DNA of 64,000 nucleotides from JADJXM01 sp937967285 (GTDB lineage Bacteria > Acidobacteriota > Blastocatellia > RBC074): NCBI GenBank assembly GCA_050249535.1, contig JBFWQI010000004.1:124001-188000 (forward strand), given 5' to 3'. Positions 31,218 to 39,878 of the stretch are shown in pieces; the stretch's first letter is position 1; each line of letters opens with the position of its first letter. A program made the position numbers and the translations under genes. The notes below the pieces were generated by a model. It searched no databases and had not been told where the DNA came from. It saw nothing but the letters and a program-made list of their open reading frames with translations.

Positions 31218-31607
31218 TCAGATCATTACGTACTCTTCCCATGCTCTTTCCGAATAGGGATCATTCACATCCCTGACGATCGATCCTTGTATGGCAGCCC
31301 GTTGGTAGGCAATCAGTCGGGGGATCTCACCTTTGAAGATGGAGAGGCCCGCCTCTTCGATCTTCTTTCGGGAATCCTCCCCGTCATTGTATGGCTTAGG
31401 CGGAACTATGGTTAGCAGGATCTTAAAGCGTTCCAATACGACAGGTAAGGGGAACGAACAACTTTTAGCTAAACCGGAGACGCTGCGGTTCCGATCGCCA
31501 TCAAAGAGCAATGTACTACCCAGACGTTCCTGAAAATATGCAGCAAGCTGTACGTCCGTGGTGCTTTTTCCAACCCCGCTCTTGAAGCTGGCTACGGTGA
31601 AAAACAT
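31218..31607 (-). CDS. ParA-family ATPase with an internal deletion
   Basis: 129 residues, against about 205-215 for plasmid ParA of this type. The N-terminal part has the deviant Walker A KSGVGKST and the A' motif FDGDRNRSVSG. The sequence then jumps from FPLPVVLE directly to KILLTIVPPKP, a segment normally found some 75 residues later, so the Walker B region is absent. The frame is intact to a normal-looking C-terminus. It is either a decayed gene or a shortened protein; ATP hydrolysis is unlikely. The partner gene follows at 31204. Confidence 0.7.
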   Translation of the reverse strand: MFFTVASFKSGVGKSTTDVQLAAYFQERLGSTLLFDGDRNRSVSGLAKSCSFPLPVVLERFKILLTIVPPKPYNDGEDSRKKIEEAGLSIFKGEIPRLIAYQRAAIQGSIVRDVNDPYSERAWEEYVMI

Positions 31608-31766
31608 AACGCTCCGGATTATATCCAGATATCTGCCAAGGCAAAAGAGTAAACAGGTAAATAATGAAAAGTGTAAATATTTATAAGTTTAAATATTTAT
31701 CATGCCATTGAGTTGTATTTTCCCGAAGTAATTTCACTTCAATTTTTACAGATTTCATTAAAACCC

Positions 31767-31795
31767 TTGCAAGTCAAGGGGGAGCCACTTATAGT
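31767..31795 (+). promoter_or_regulatory. Promoter before the small metalloprotease gene
   Basis: TTGCAA at 31767-31772, a 17 bp spacer, TATAGT at 31790-31795. Five of six -10 bases match consensus. The start would be near 31802, giving a leader of about 50 nt before the ATG. Confidence 0.6.
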
Positions 31796-31854
31796 GCGTG
31801 TTGCGTTAATGAAACATAGTATGACTAATAAGACCAATCTTGGAGGAGGACATG

Positions 31855-32346
31855 ATGAGAAAACTAATGGCTTATGGCAGTGTTGCTGTGCTGGCCCTAG
31901 CGATTTTCGCATATAAAGAGAGAGCCGGTGATGAGATTAAAATATTTTCCCCTGAAAGGGACGTTCAGGCTGTTGTTGATCAAATGAATTACATGGTTCC
32001 CCAGGAATCGATAACCTTCAGGCTGGTTCGAAGCGAAAGCGAGGCCGACATATACATCAGATTCAAAGACAACCTCGAAGTCTCCGGAGCAGATGCGGTC
32101 TCTTTTACTCACAGAGGACAAATTTATGTAGCCAATACGGCTCCCGTCGAATCACTCCCAACGATATTCTTGCACGAGATTCTACATTGCGCTGGTGTAG
32201 GCCATGAGGAAAACGCTTCATCCGTAATGTACGCATATACACAAAAGCATGGAAAAATAAGCACACAGCAAATAAGAGACCTTCAGAGATTGTCAGGGAT
32301 TACCACCCCGGAACGATGGATTGCCCAGCTTCGATTGCTCTTATAG
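31855..32346 (+). CDS. Small membrane-anchored or exported HExxH metalloprotease (matrixin-like)
   Basis: 163 residues from the ATG at 31855; GGAGGAGG just upstream would also serve the ATG at 31852. A hydrophobic N-terminus (YGSVAVLALAIFAY) is a signal or anchor. Near residue 107 comes HEILHCAGVGH, the HExxHxxGxxH zinc motif of metzincins, followed by SVMYAY as the Met-turn. There is no room for a long prodomain. It lies in the AT-richer island, alone on its own promoter. Target unknown. Confidence 0.8.
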   Translation: MRKLMAYGSVAVLALAIFAYKERAGDEIKIFSPERDVQAVVDQMNYMVPQESITFRLVRSESEADIYIRFKDNLEVSGADAVSFTHRGQIYVANTAPVESLPTIFLHEILHCAGVGHEENASSVMYAYTQKHGKISTQQIRDLQRLSGITTPERWIAQLRLLL

Positions 32347-32404
32347 CCGCCTAACTCAGTCTTGGCCAGACTAGCCCGCAAACCTTTGAACTTATACTTT
32401 TGTA

Positions 32405-32434
32405 TTGTTGTGGGATAAGCCAATAAAGTATAAT
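32405..32434 (+). promoter_or_regulatory. Promoter before the zinc-ribbon membrane protein gene
   Basis: TTGTTG at 32405-32410, an 18 bp spacer and a perfect TATAAT at 32429-32434. The start would be near 32441, leaving a leader of about 150 nt before the ATG at 32593. Confidence 0.45.
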
Positions 32435-32592
32435 TCATATCGAAAATTTGCTCGGTTCAGCTGCGACAGCCGTATCCTTAAAAAGTAAATAAGGACACCC
32501 ATTGTCCCTGACATTAGATGTGGCCTGCAATTATGGGATTGTTGGTGTATCTTTCTATTCAGCCAAGGCAAGTGTAAACCAGAAAGGGCGGT

Positions 32593-33192
32593 ATGAATTG
32601 TGAGCATTGTGGTACGGGGTTGGATTGTCCTACTTGTAATGCCAACGAAGTTGCTCGCCTGGGTAGAAAAATAGACTTGTTGAAGACTCAGGCAAAGAGG
32701 ACAATTTTTATATATATACCAATTACCATTACAGTGACACTTAGTCTGCTCGGGTCTGGAGCCATAAAGGCAATATGGGAAATATTTATAAACGGGGGGA
32801 TCCCTATCCCAGTGCTATCGGTAACCCCATCCGAGCCCATGAAGCCTTATGTGCAAGAGAGGATTCTTGCGAACAGCGGCCTTACAAAGTCATTTACGGT
32901 TACAAATGTAGTAGAACAAGTACAGCTTAATGTAGACATTAATTACTTGGGTCATGAAAGTAACTCCTTGAGATTGTTCCTGCTTAATGAGGAGGAGTTT
33001 GAAAATTATAAAAGAGGAGTTCCCCCTGAAGGGCTTGCAGATTCTATCGGAATTCAAAACCTGGGTTACAATGGGACCTTACCGCAAGGAACCTACTATA
33101 TTCTTTTTTTGAATCCAAGCGATCAAGATATTACTGCAGATATAATAACCAATCTAAAGCGGAGTGCTCCTGACGCCTATGAATACAACTGA
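32593..33192 (+). CDS. Zinc-ribbon membrane protein of unknown function
   Basis: 199 residues. A tiny N-terminal zinc ribbon (CEHCGTGLDCPTC: Cys 3, 6, 12, 15) precedes a short charged helix and one membrane segment (about residues 38-62). The rest, about 125 residues, is predicted to be a beta-rich domain outside the cytoplasm (VTNVVEQVQLNVDI, GTLPQGTYYILFLN), like secreted domains that bind ligands. No family is recognised. Codon use is AT-rich compared with the core. Confidence 0.6.
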   Translation: MNCEHCGTGLDCPTCNANEVARLGRKIDLLKTQAKRTIFIYIPITITVTLSLLGSGAIKAIWEIFINGGIPIPVLSVTPSEPMKPYVQERILANSGLTKSFTVTNVVEQVQLNVDINYLGHESNSLRLFLLNEEEFENYKRGVPPEGLADSIGIQNLGYNGTLPQGTYYILFLNPSDQDITADIITNLKRSAPDAYEYN

Positions 33193-33352
33193 TCACCTAC
33201 ATCCCTGTTAGCAGAGACGGGTGTGAGGAGGTTAGACTCTTGGTGTTTTAAACTTTTAGCAGTCTAAAAGATTGTCAAGCATTAGCTGGCAGATCAACTG
33301 GCTACGAAAAAAGATCTGTAAAGTGGCAGGGACGGTCTGGAAAAGCCAAGTG

Positions 33353-33381
33353 TTGACAGAATGCCAGCTTCCCGCTATTTT
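33353..33381 (+). promoter_or_regulatory. Strong orphan promoter
   Basis: A perfect TTGACA at 33353-33358, a 17 bp spacer and TATTTT at 33376-33381. No open frame follows on this strand before the terminator at 33461-33487. It is well placed to make the RNA at 33388-33488. Confidence 0.65.
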
Positions 33382-33387
33382 TATATT

Positions 33388-33488
33388 CAGATTTCGATGA
33401 AGGCCTGCCCTTTTTGGCAGAGATTGGCTCAGGGGCAACCCTGAGATAGTCGAAACAACAAAAGTCTCGCTTCGGCGGGATTTTTTGT
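33388..33488 (+). ncRNA. Candidate structured small RNA of about 100 nt, next to a DUF3800 gene
   Basis: The predicted transcript starts about 7 nt after the -10 box. TTTCGA (33392-33397) pairs with TCGAAA (33450-33455), closing a three-way junction. Inside are two hairpins: CTGCC/GGCAG (33405-33420) and CTCAGGG/CCCTGAG with a GCAA tetraloop (33428-33445). A terminator with a UUCG loop ends it. There is no open frame. It runs toward the DUF3800 gene, whose stop codon is 3 bp away. Structured RNA motifs associated with DUF3800 genes have been described computationally; whether this belongs to them cannot be told here. Confidence 0.5.
33461..33487. terminator. Two-way intrinsic terminator with a UUCG loop
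   Basis: AGTCTCGC-TTCG-GCGGGATT then a run of six T on the plus strand. Read on the minus strand the same stem is followed by CTTTTGTTGTTT. It lies directly after the DUF3800 stop codon and would end both that gene and the candidate RNA. Confidence 0.8.
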
Positions 33489-33490
33489 TT

Positions 33491-34069
33491 TCAGACCTCC
33501 TTGAGATATTCGATCTCAATCGCTCGAGCGACCAGGCTGTTGGCGGATCCGCTACCTTCGAGACTGCTCCGAATGCAGCCCGCCCAGCGATCGGCCAGGC
33601 GAATTAAAGGTTCGCTCTCATCCCTTGCGCTTCTGACGTGCTTGGTCTTCACCCCTTTCAGCCTCAAGGCATTGGTCAGCTCGGCCGCCTTTTTCTTGTC
33701 GATCCCGTCCACATAGATAATAGCCTGATGATTATCAAGGGCAACCATTTGAATTGCTCTGGATAAGGTCTCCAGCATCGGCAGGAAGAAGGGGAGAGGC
33801 TTCTGAAACTTTCCGAAGAACACCTCGCCGGCAGCGAGCTGAGCGTTGATGATCATTTCAATAAAGGATTCGCGGTCCTGAGCCCTGAGCTTATGCCACT
33901 TCTTGCTTCCGACATTCGATTGCTCTTCGATTCTGGTAATGGCCTCTTTCAGCTCTTGCTGTTCGCTGATACTGACGACCGTGACCACGACAAAATAATC
34001 GGATCGGTCGTCTTGACCGGTTTCGTCTACAAAGCAGTAGATTTTTTTCTTTTGGAAGTTTGCGGCCAT
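33491..34069 (-). CDS. DUF3800 domain protein
   Basis: 192 residues from the ATG at 34069; an in-frame ATG at 34132 would add 21 residues with no clear ribosome site. The domain starts KIYCFVDETGQDD, giving the first acidic residue of the DUF3800 (RNase H-like) fold, with a second acidic site in YVDGIDKKKA and the C-terminal SARDESEPLIRLADRWAGCI with its Asp. DUF3800 proteins are often found in mobile islands and near restriction genes; their activity is not established. A structured RNA candidate abuts its 3' end. Confidence 0.8.
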   Translation of the reverse strand: MAANFQKKKIYCFVDETGQDDRSDYFVVVTVVSISEQQELKEAITRIEEQSNVGSKKWHKLRAQDRESFIEMIINAQLAAGEVFFGKFQKPLPFFLPMLETLSRAIQMVALDNHQAIIYVDGIDKKKAAELTNALRLKGVKTKHVRSARDESEPLIRLADRWAGCIRSSLEGSGSANSLVARAIEIEYLKEV

Positions 34070-34162
34070 CTGGTGGGTAGTAAAGCAGTTTGGTTGAACT
34101 ACTGATGATTGAAAGGCCGTGATGTCTAGCAATATCGACTACAAGATATAGACAATTTGCTG

Positions 34163-34192
34163 TTGACAGCACTTTATCTAGTAGCATATAGT
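34163..34192 (+). promoter_or_regulatory. Strong promoter with a long leader
   Basis: A perfect TTGACA at 34163-34168, an 18 bp spacer and TATAGT at 34187-34192. It points to the small membrane protein gene at 34545, some 345 nt downstream. Confidence 0.65.
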
Positions 34193-34198
34193 ATGTCT

Positions 34199-34544
34199 GC
34201 TCAACACCAGAGTTACTCAAAAATCTACAGCGGCCAACGAGCGCACATATCGTCGAAAAGATATTGACGGGCCACGACTTGCACACCCTGACCGGGTGAA
34301 CGGGTTTGGAACGACGGTAGTGGCATTATTCCGCAGACTTGCCTACCTGTTGAGCGTTTCCTCGAAACAGTCCCGAGATCTTCTCAACAGCGAGAAAGTA
34401 CGACTGCGCTTTTGCGAGGATATCGCCCCTAACGCCTGGAGGGGGGTGTCCTAACTTATATTCCCGGGCATAAAACAAAGGGTCTGAACAGCAAACTACT
34501 CCTGCAAAAGATCAGTTGCTGTTCAGAGCCCTGGGAGAACTTTA
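34199..34544 (+). ncRNA. Candidate structured 5' leader or independent RNA
   Basis: No open frame fits this stretch on the plus strand, but it holds several hairpins: CACCC/GGGTG (34284-34298); CTGTTGAG/CTCAACAG (34347-34354 with 34383-34390) enclosing GTTTC/GAAAC (34356-34368); CCCCT/AGGGG (34426-34444); and a long imperfect stem 34480-34497 with 34514-34531 just before the ribosome site GGGAG of the next gene. This looks like a cis-acting leader, or an RNA gene with the membrane protein behind it. No known riboswitch class was recognised. Confidence 0.4.
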
Positions 34545-34823
34545 ATGAATAAAAACTTTATGAAAAAGTTAGTGCGGGAAACGCACTATACACCAAAGAC
34601 ATCATCAGGCCCAACAGAATTACGGGCCTTTCAATCGATAATCACATATTTTGCTAGATCAGTAATTGGAGCTTTCAGCTTATCATTCTTTGGATTGCTG
34701 ATTGTTCCTTTACTTTTTCCTGATTTTAGCACCAGGACGTTGTGGTGTCTATTCATTATTAACACCGTGGCCATAATCATTTTGGTGATGGTGTTGATAA
34801 GAGCTGAAAAATCATGGGTTTAG
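34545..34823 (+). CDS. Small two-helix membrane protein of unknown function
   Basis: 92 residues. A basic N-terminus (MNKNFMKKLVRETHY) is followed by two membrane helices (about residues 37-58 and 66-86) and a short tail RAEKSWV. GGGAG stands 7 nt before the ATG, immediately behind a long hairpin. No family recognised. It is preceded by a long leader with its own promoter and followed by a strong terminator. Confidence 0.6.
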   Translation: MNKNFMKKLVRETHYTPKTSSGPTELRAFQSIITYFARSVIGAFSLSFFGLLIVPLLFPDFSTRTLWCLFIINTVAIIILVMVLIRAEKSWV

Positions 34824-34830
34824 ATTGTTT

Positions 34831-34865
34831 ATTCCAGGCTTCACTCACAGAGTGGAGCCTGGAAT
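34831..34865. terminator. 15 bp two-way terminator hairpin
   Basis: ATTCCAGGCTTCACT, loop CACAG, AGTGGAGCCTGGAAT: 15 pairs with one T-G wobble. T-rich sequence flanks both sides. It lies 7 bp after the small membrane protein and directly at the stop of the hsdR remnant. Confidence 0.8.
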
Positions 34866-35460
34866 TTATAATTGAGCTGCCTTAAAGATACTCTGTCCGG
34901 GGCCGAAATATGAGGCGTAAATGTGCTGATACGCCCGTTCACACTTCTGATCGTAAACCTCTTTCGTATAAGTCTCCGGTAATCGGTCTAATGTCTCCTC
35001 GATGACCTCCAAAACTGCGGCTCTGGTCTGCTGTTTGAGCCGCCAATCGATCACCAGTTTTTCCCACTTCAGCTTTTGCAGCAATTCCTGGGCGACCTTT
35101 TTCACCGCCTGCTCTTCTTTCTTGGTCAAATTCGGTTCCGGACGAGTCAGTATATCGAAGAGGGCCAGTTCTTCCTCTGACAGAGTCTCTCTGACCGTGC
35201 GTTTTTCCTCTTCATTCAACCCTTGACCGAATTCTACAAGTTCAGCGTAAAATTTTAGGTTGATACTGCCGTATTTGTAATCCTCAATCAGCTACAGGAA
35301 CTTATCCTGATAATCCAGCCGGAAGGTGTAAGGCAGATCATTCGAGCTAGCATCTTCGCAATCAGCCTTTTGGTTTATCCGCATCTGTTCGCTTGTGGAC
35401 GGCGGTCATGAGCTTGGAAGCCCAGGAATCATAATCGATCTGGCTTAAATTGATTAGCGC
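34866..35460 (-). pseudogene. hsdR: Remnant of type I restriction enzyme subunit R (HsdR C-terminus)
   Basis: Reading on the minus strand from 35460: NLSQIDYDSWASKLMTAVHK, then a frameshift near 35370-35390, NDLPYTFRLDYQDKFL, a nonsense TAG at 35292-35294, LIEDYKYGSINLKFYAELVE and on to LSEEELALFDIL, KLVIDWRLKQQTRAAV and YQHIYASYFG. This is the helical C-terminal domain of HsdR proteins (DUF3387/EcoEI_R_C type). The motor and nuclease domains are missing. The last 117 codons (35219-34866) remain open but cannot restrict DNA. No hsdM or hsdS is in the window. Confidence 0.8.
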
Positions 35461-35579
35461 ACCTCACTGCTCTTCTGTGCTTCAATCTACATTGCTATCG
35501 GCTTGCCCGAAATGTGAAAAAATTCGACGCCTGCATCAATCATATAAGATGTGGGCAACGGTACCCGAAAAAAGAGACT

Positions 35580-35610
35580 GCCCGAATCCAATTGATCGTC
35601 GGATTCGGGC
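35580..35610. terminator. Perfect 10 bp stem-loop at the right edge of the island
   Basis: GCCCGAATCC, 11 nt loop, GGATTCGGGC, followed on the plus strand by ATAAGCCTATTTTT. It lies 33 bp from the stop of the M14 peptidase gene (-) and may terminate transcripts leaving the island. Confidence 0.6.
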
Positions 35611-35642
35611 ATAAGCCTATTTTTATCAATAGTTTACGGCTT

Positions 35643-37331
<1,689 letters not shown>

Positions 37332-37434
37332 CGGCGATTCTCCTCTGGTTGTGTTAGATTCATCACTGCACGGATATTCAGGCAACGGACTATAACCAAT
37401 TTCGGTCTCCTAAAACAATCGGCGAGAGGTGGAG

Positions 37435-38397
37435 ATGGATCCAATGCTGCCGAATGAGCCGGTGATCCGGGTGCCGGATCTGGCCGAAGCAATCGAATAT
37501 TTCACGAGTCGCCTCGGGTTTCGACTGGACATGATAGTTCCGGCCGACGATCCTGTCGTGGCGATTCTCACCGGACAGGGGCTGAGGCTGCGGCTTGAAT
37601 CCCCCGGCGGAGCAGCTCTCGGCTTCGACCGACAGTCTGAAGCGACGCCCGGGCTGATCGTCACGCGGTTCGATCCGGCTGACGGCTGGCATGCCGGAAG
37701 AGCCGGCATGCTCTACCGCGACCTTATTCCCGACAGACTCGGCGGCAAATTGATCGCCTCGCATATCCGTATTCCCGAGGGCGGCCCGGTTCCCGACTAC
37801 GTTCATTATCATAAAGTCCGGTTTCAGATGATCTTCTGTCGAAAGGGTTGGGTCCGAGTCGTCTACGAGGACCAGGGGCCGCCGTTCGTACTCGAAGCGG
37901 GTGACTGCGTTCTCCAGCCGCCCGGGATCCGCCACCGCGTGCTGGAATCCTCCGCGGGCCTGGAGGTGATAGAGATCGGCAGTCCGGCTGTTCACGAGAC
38001 CTGGGCCGATCACGATCTTCAGCTTCCCACGCCTGAGGCCCGTCCCGGGCGAATCTTCGAAGGGCAACAATTCGTTCATCATCGCTCGCGTGAGGCGATC
38101 CGGAGCCACTGGCGCCATCCCGGCTTCGAGGCGCGCGATACGGGCATCTCGGAAGCGACCGGTGGCCTCGCTGATGTCCGAATCGTGAGTGGCGAAAAAG
38201 GTGCTGACGCGCCTGTTCTCCGGCTCGCCGGCAAACTACAGTTTCTCTTCGTCCTCAATGGAGAAATGAATCTGAATGCCCGCGAATTCCATCGACTGCA
38301 GGCCGGTGACAGCTGTGTCATTCCGCCGAATTCCGATTACGCTCTGCAGGCAGGCACGGATCTTGAGTTGCTTGAAGTGATCCTGCCGGTTCAGTAG
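37435..38397 (+). CDS. Fusion of a VOC domain with two cupin domains
   Basis: 321 residues from the ATG at 37435; a GTG two codons upstream is possible. Residues 1 to about 70 are half a VOC (glyoxalase-like) fold (VIRVPDLAEAIEYFTSRLGF). A first cupin follows, with HYHKVRFQMIFCRKGWVRV and PPGIRHRVLES as its two metal motifs, then a second cupin near the C-terminus (LFVLNGEMNLNAREFHRLQA and PPNSDYAL). In the second cupin the usual His pair is missing. It may act on sugars or as a binding protein. Stand-alone gene between the M14 peptidase and the BNR protein. Confidence 0.75.
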   Translation: MDPMLPNEPVIRVPDLAEAIEYFTSRLGFRLDMIVPADDPVVAILTGQGLRLRLESPGGAALGFDRQSEATPGLIVTRFDPADGWHAGRAGMLYRDLIPDRLGGKLIASHIRIPEGGPVPDYVHYHKVRFQMIFCRKGWVRVVYEDQGPPFVLEAGDCVLQPPGIRHRVLESSAGLEVIEIGSPAVHETWADHDLQLPTPEARPGRIFEGQQFVHHRSREAIRSHWRHPGFEARDTGISEATGGLADVRIVSGEKGADAPVLRLAGKLQFLFVLNGEMNLNAREFHRLQAGDSCVIPPNSDYALQAGTDLELLEVILPVQ

Positions 38398-38418
38398 ACG
38401 TTCATCCGGAGGCTGGTT

Positions 38419-39780
38419 ATGAAGATTGTTCAGGTCCTGTTACTGCTCCTGATCGGGATTTTTCCTGCGTCTTATCTGCCGCAGAGCTCCACCGGCATAA
38501 TTACCTTCAATGATGACGGTGCGTGGTCATGGTTTGAGGATGAACGCGCCATTATGGACGGAGACCGGCTGATTATCGGTTCGGTTGCTGCGGGCGCTCA
38601 CGACCGTAATCGCAGGGGGGATATCGAGATTGCATACCGGCTGCCGGGAACTGCCGGCGGCAACATCGTGGAATTGCATGACAGGCTGCTTACCGGCGGC
38701 GACGCATACGACGACCACAATTCGCCCGCCCTGCTGATCAGGCCGGATGGCCGGTTCCTGGCTGTCTATTCGATGCATGGGCCGGAAAACAGATTCTATT
38801 ATCGCGTCTCGATCAATCCCCGCGATCCGACGGTCTGGGGAAAAGAACGAACCTTCACGCCCAGTCAAAGCTCGCGGATCACATACTCCAACCTCCACTA
38901 TCTGGCAGGCGAGAATGCGGGAAAGGGGCGGATCTACAATTTCTATCGCGGATACAACGACAGCTTCAAACCCTCGTACGTTTATTCCGATGATTGGGGA
39001 GAGACATGGCAGGCCGGCGATGTCTTCATCGATGTGCCGTCCAGTTTTCGCCACCGGCCCTATGTCAAATATGCCTCGAATGGCGTCGATACCATTCATT
39101 TCTTCTACACCGAAGGCCATCCGCGCAATTTCAACAACAGCACGTACCATGTTTTTTATCGCAAGGGGAAGCTGCATCGCTCCGACGGCACCGTCATAGA
39201 CAGTCTGTCGAACGGATTGAAGGACCCCGCTGAGGGCACTCGGGTTTTCAAGGGAGATCCGGACAACGTCGCCTGGGTGAGCGACATTCACCTCGATTCC
39301 TCAGGCCGGCCTTTCGTCGCCTATTCGGTTCAGAAAAATTCAGCGGGCATGCCGTCGGGAAGCGGCGGCGAGGACCACCGCTATCGTTATGCCAGATGGA
39401 CCGGCGACCGGTGGCTCGATCACGAGATCGCATTCGCCGGAAGCAGGCTCTATGCCGGCGAAGACGACTACACCGGCAATATCGCTCTCGATCCCGATGA
39501 TCCGAATACCGTCTACATCTCGACCAATGCCGATCCGGTAACGGGAAGGCCGCTGGTCAGTCGAACTGATCGAAATCGACATTACGAAATATTCAAAGGG
39601 ACATCCGCGGATGGCGGAAAAAAATGGAGATGGGAACCGGTCACGGCAAACTCTTCTGAAGACAATATCAGGCCGATCATCCCGAAACGGAACGGTGGCC
39701 GGACGGCGTTGATCTGGCTGAGAGGCGTTTATAAGTCCTACACCAATTATGACCTCGATGTCGTCGGGATAATCATCTGA
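38419..39780 (+). CDS. Exported BNR-repeat (BNR_4) protein, possible polysaccharide-active enzyme
   Basis: 453 residues with a signal peptide (LLLLLIGIFPASYL). The domain matches the BNR_4 type: FNDDGAWSWFEDERAIMDGD at the start, then IEIAYRLPG, DAYDDHNSPALLIRPDG and repeated Asp-box-like blades (SRPFVAYS-type). Such propellers bind or cleave polysaccharides, often found near polysaccharide lyases. No lyase is next to it. The start is 21 bp after the cupin gene, so they may be co-transcribed. Confidence 0.72.
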   Translation: MKIVQVLLLLLIGIFPASYLPQSSTGIITFNDDGAWSWFEDERAIMDGDRLIIGSVAAGAHDRNRRGDIEIAYRLPGTAGGNIVELHDRLLTGGDAYDDHNSPALLIRPDGRFLAVYSMHGPENRFYYRVSINPRDPTVWGKERTFTPSQSSRITYSNLHYLAGENAGKGRIYNFYRGYNDSFKPSYVYSDDWGETWQAGDVFIDVPSSFRHRPYVKYASNGVDTIHFFYTEGHPRNFNNSTYHVFYRKGKLHRSDGTVIDSLSNGLKDPAEGTRVFKGDPDNVAWVSDIHLDSSGRPFVAYSVQKNSAGMPSGSGGEDHRYRYARWTGDRWLDHEIAFAGSRLYAGEDDYTGNIALDPDDPNTVYISTNADPVTGRPLVSRTDRNRHYEIFKGTSADGGKKWRWEPVTANSSEDNIRPIIPKRNGGRTALIWLRGVYKSYTNYDLDVVGIII

Positions 39781-39878
39781 GGTGTATCATTGTGAGAGTC
39801 ATGCCTTCAACCGCTGAGGAATAAGGAGAATTCTGATTAGAGTTTTAACCCGCCCCGTTGAATCAAGGGAGAGCAGTT

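Noticed and set aside
32392..32607. Minus-strand open frame of 71 codons
   Set aside because: Overlaps a promoter and the start of the divergent gene; no ribosome site or family.
33388..33460. TPP riboswitch, suggested by CTGAGA
   Set aside because: The remaining conserved TPP-aptamer segments are absent, and no thiamine gene follows.
33891..34286. Minus-strand open frame of 131 codons across the DUF3800 start and the upstream promoter
   Set aside because: It runs in another frame over the start of the DUF3800 gene and has no family pattern.
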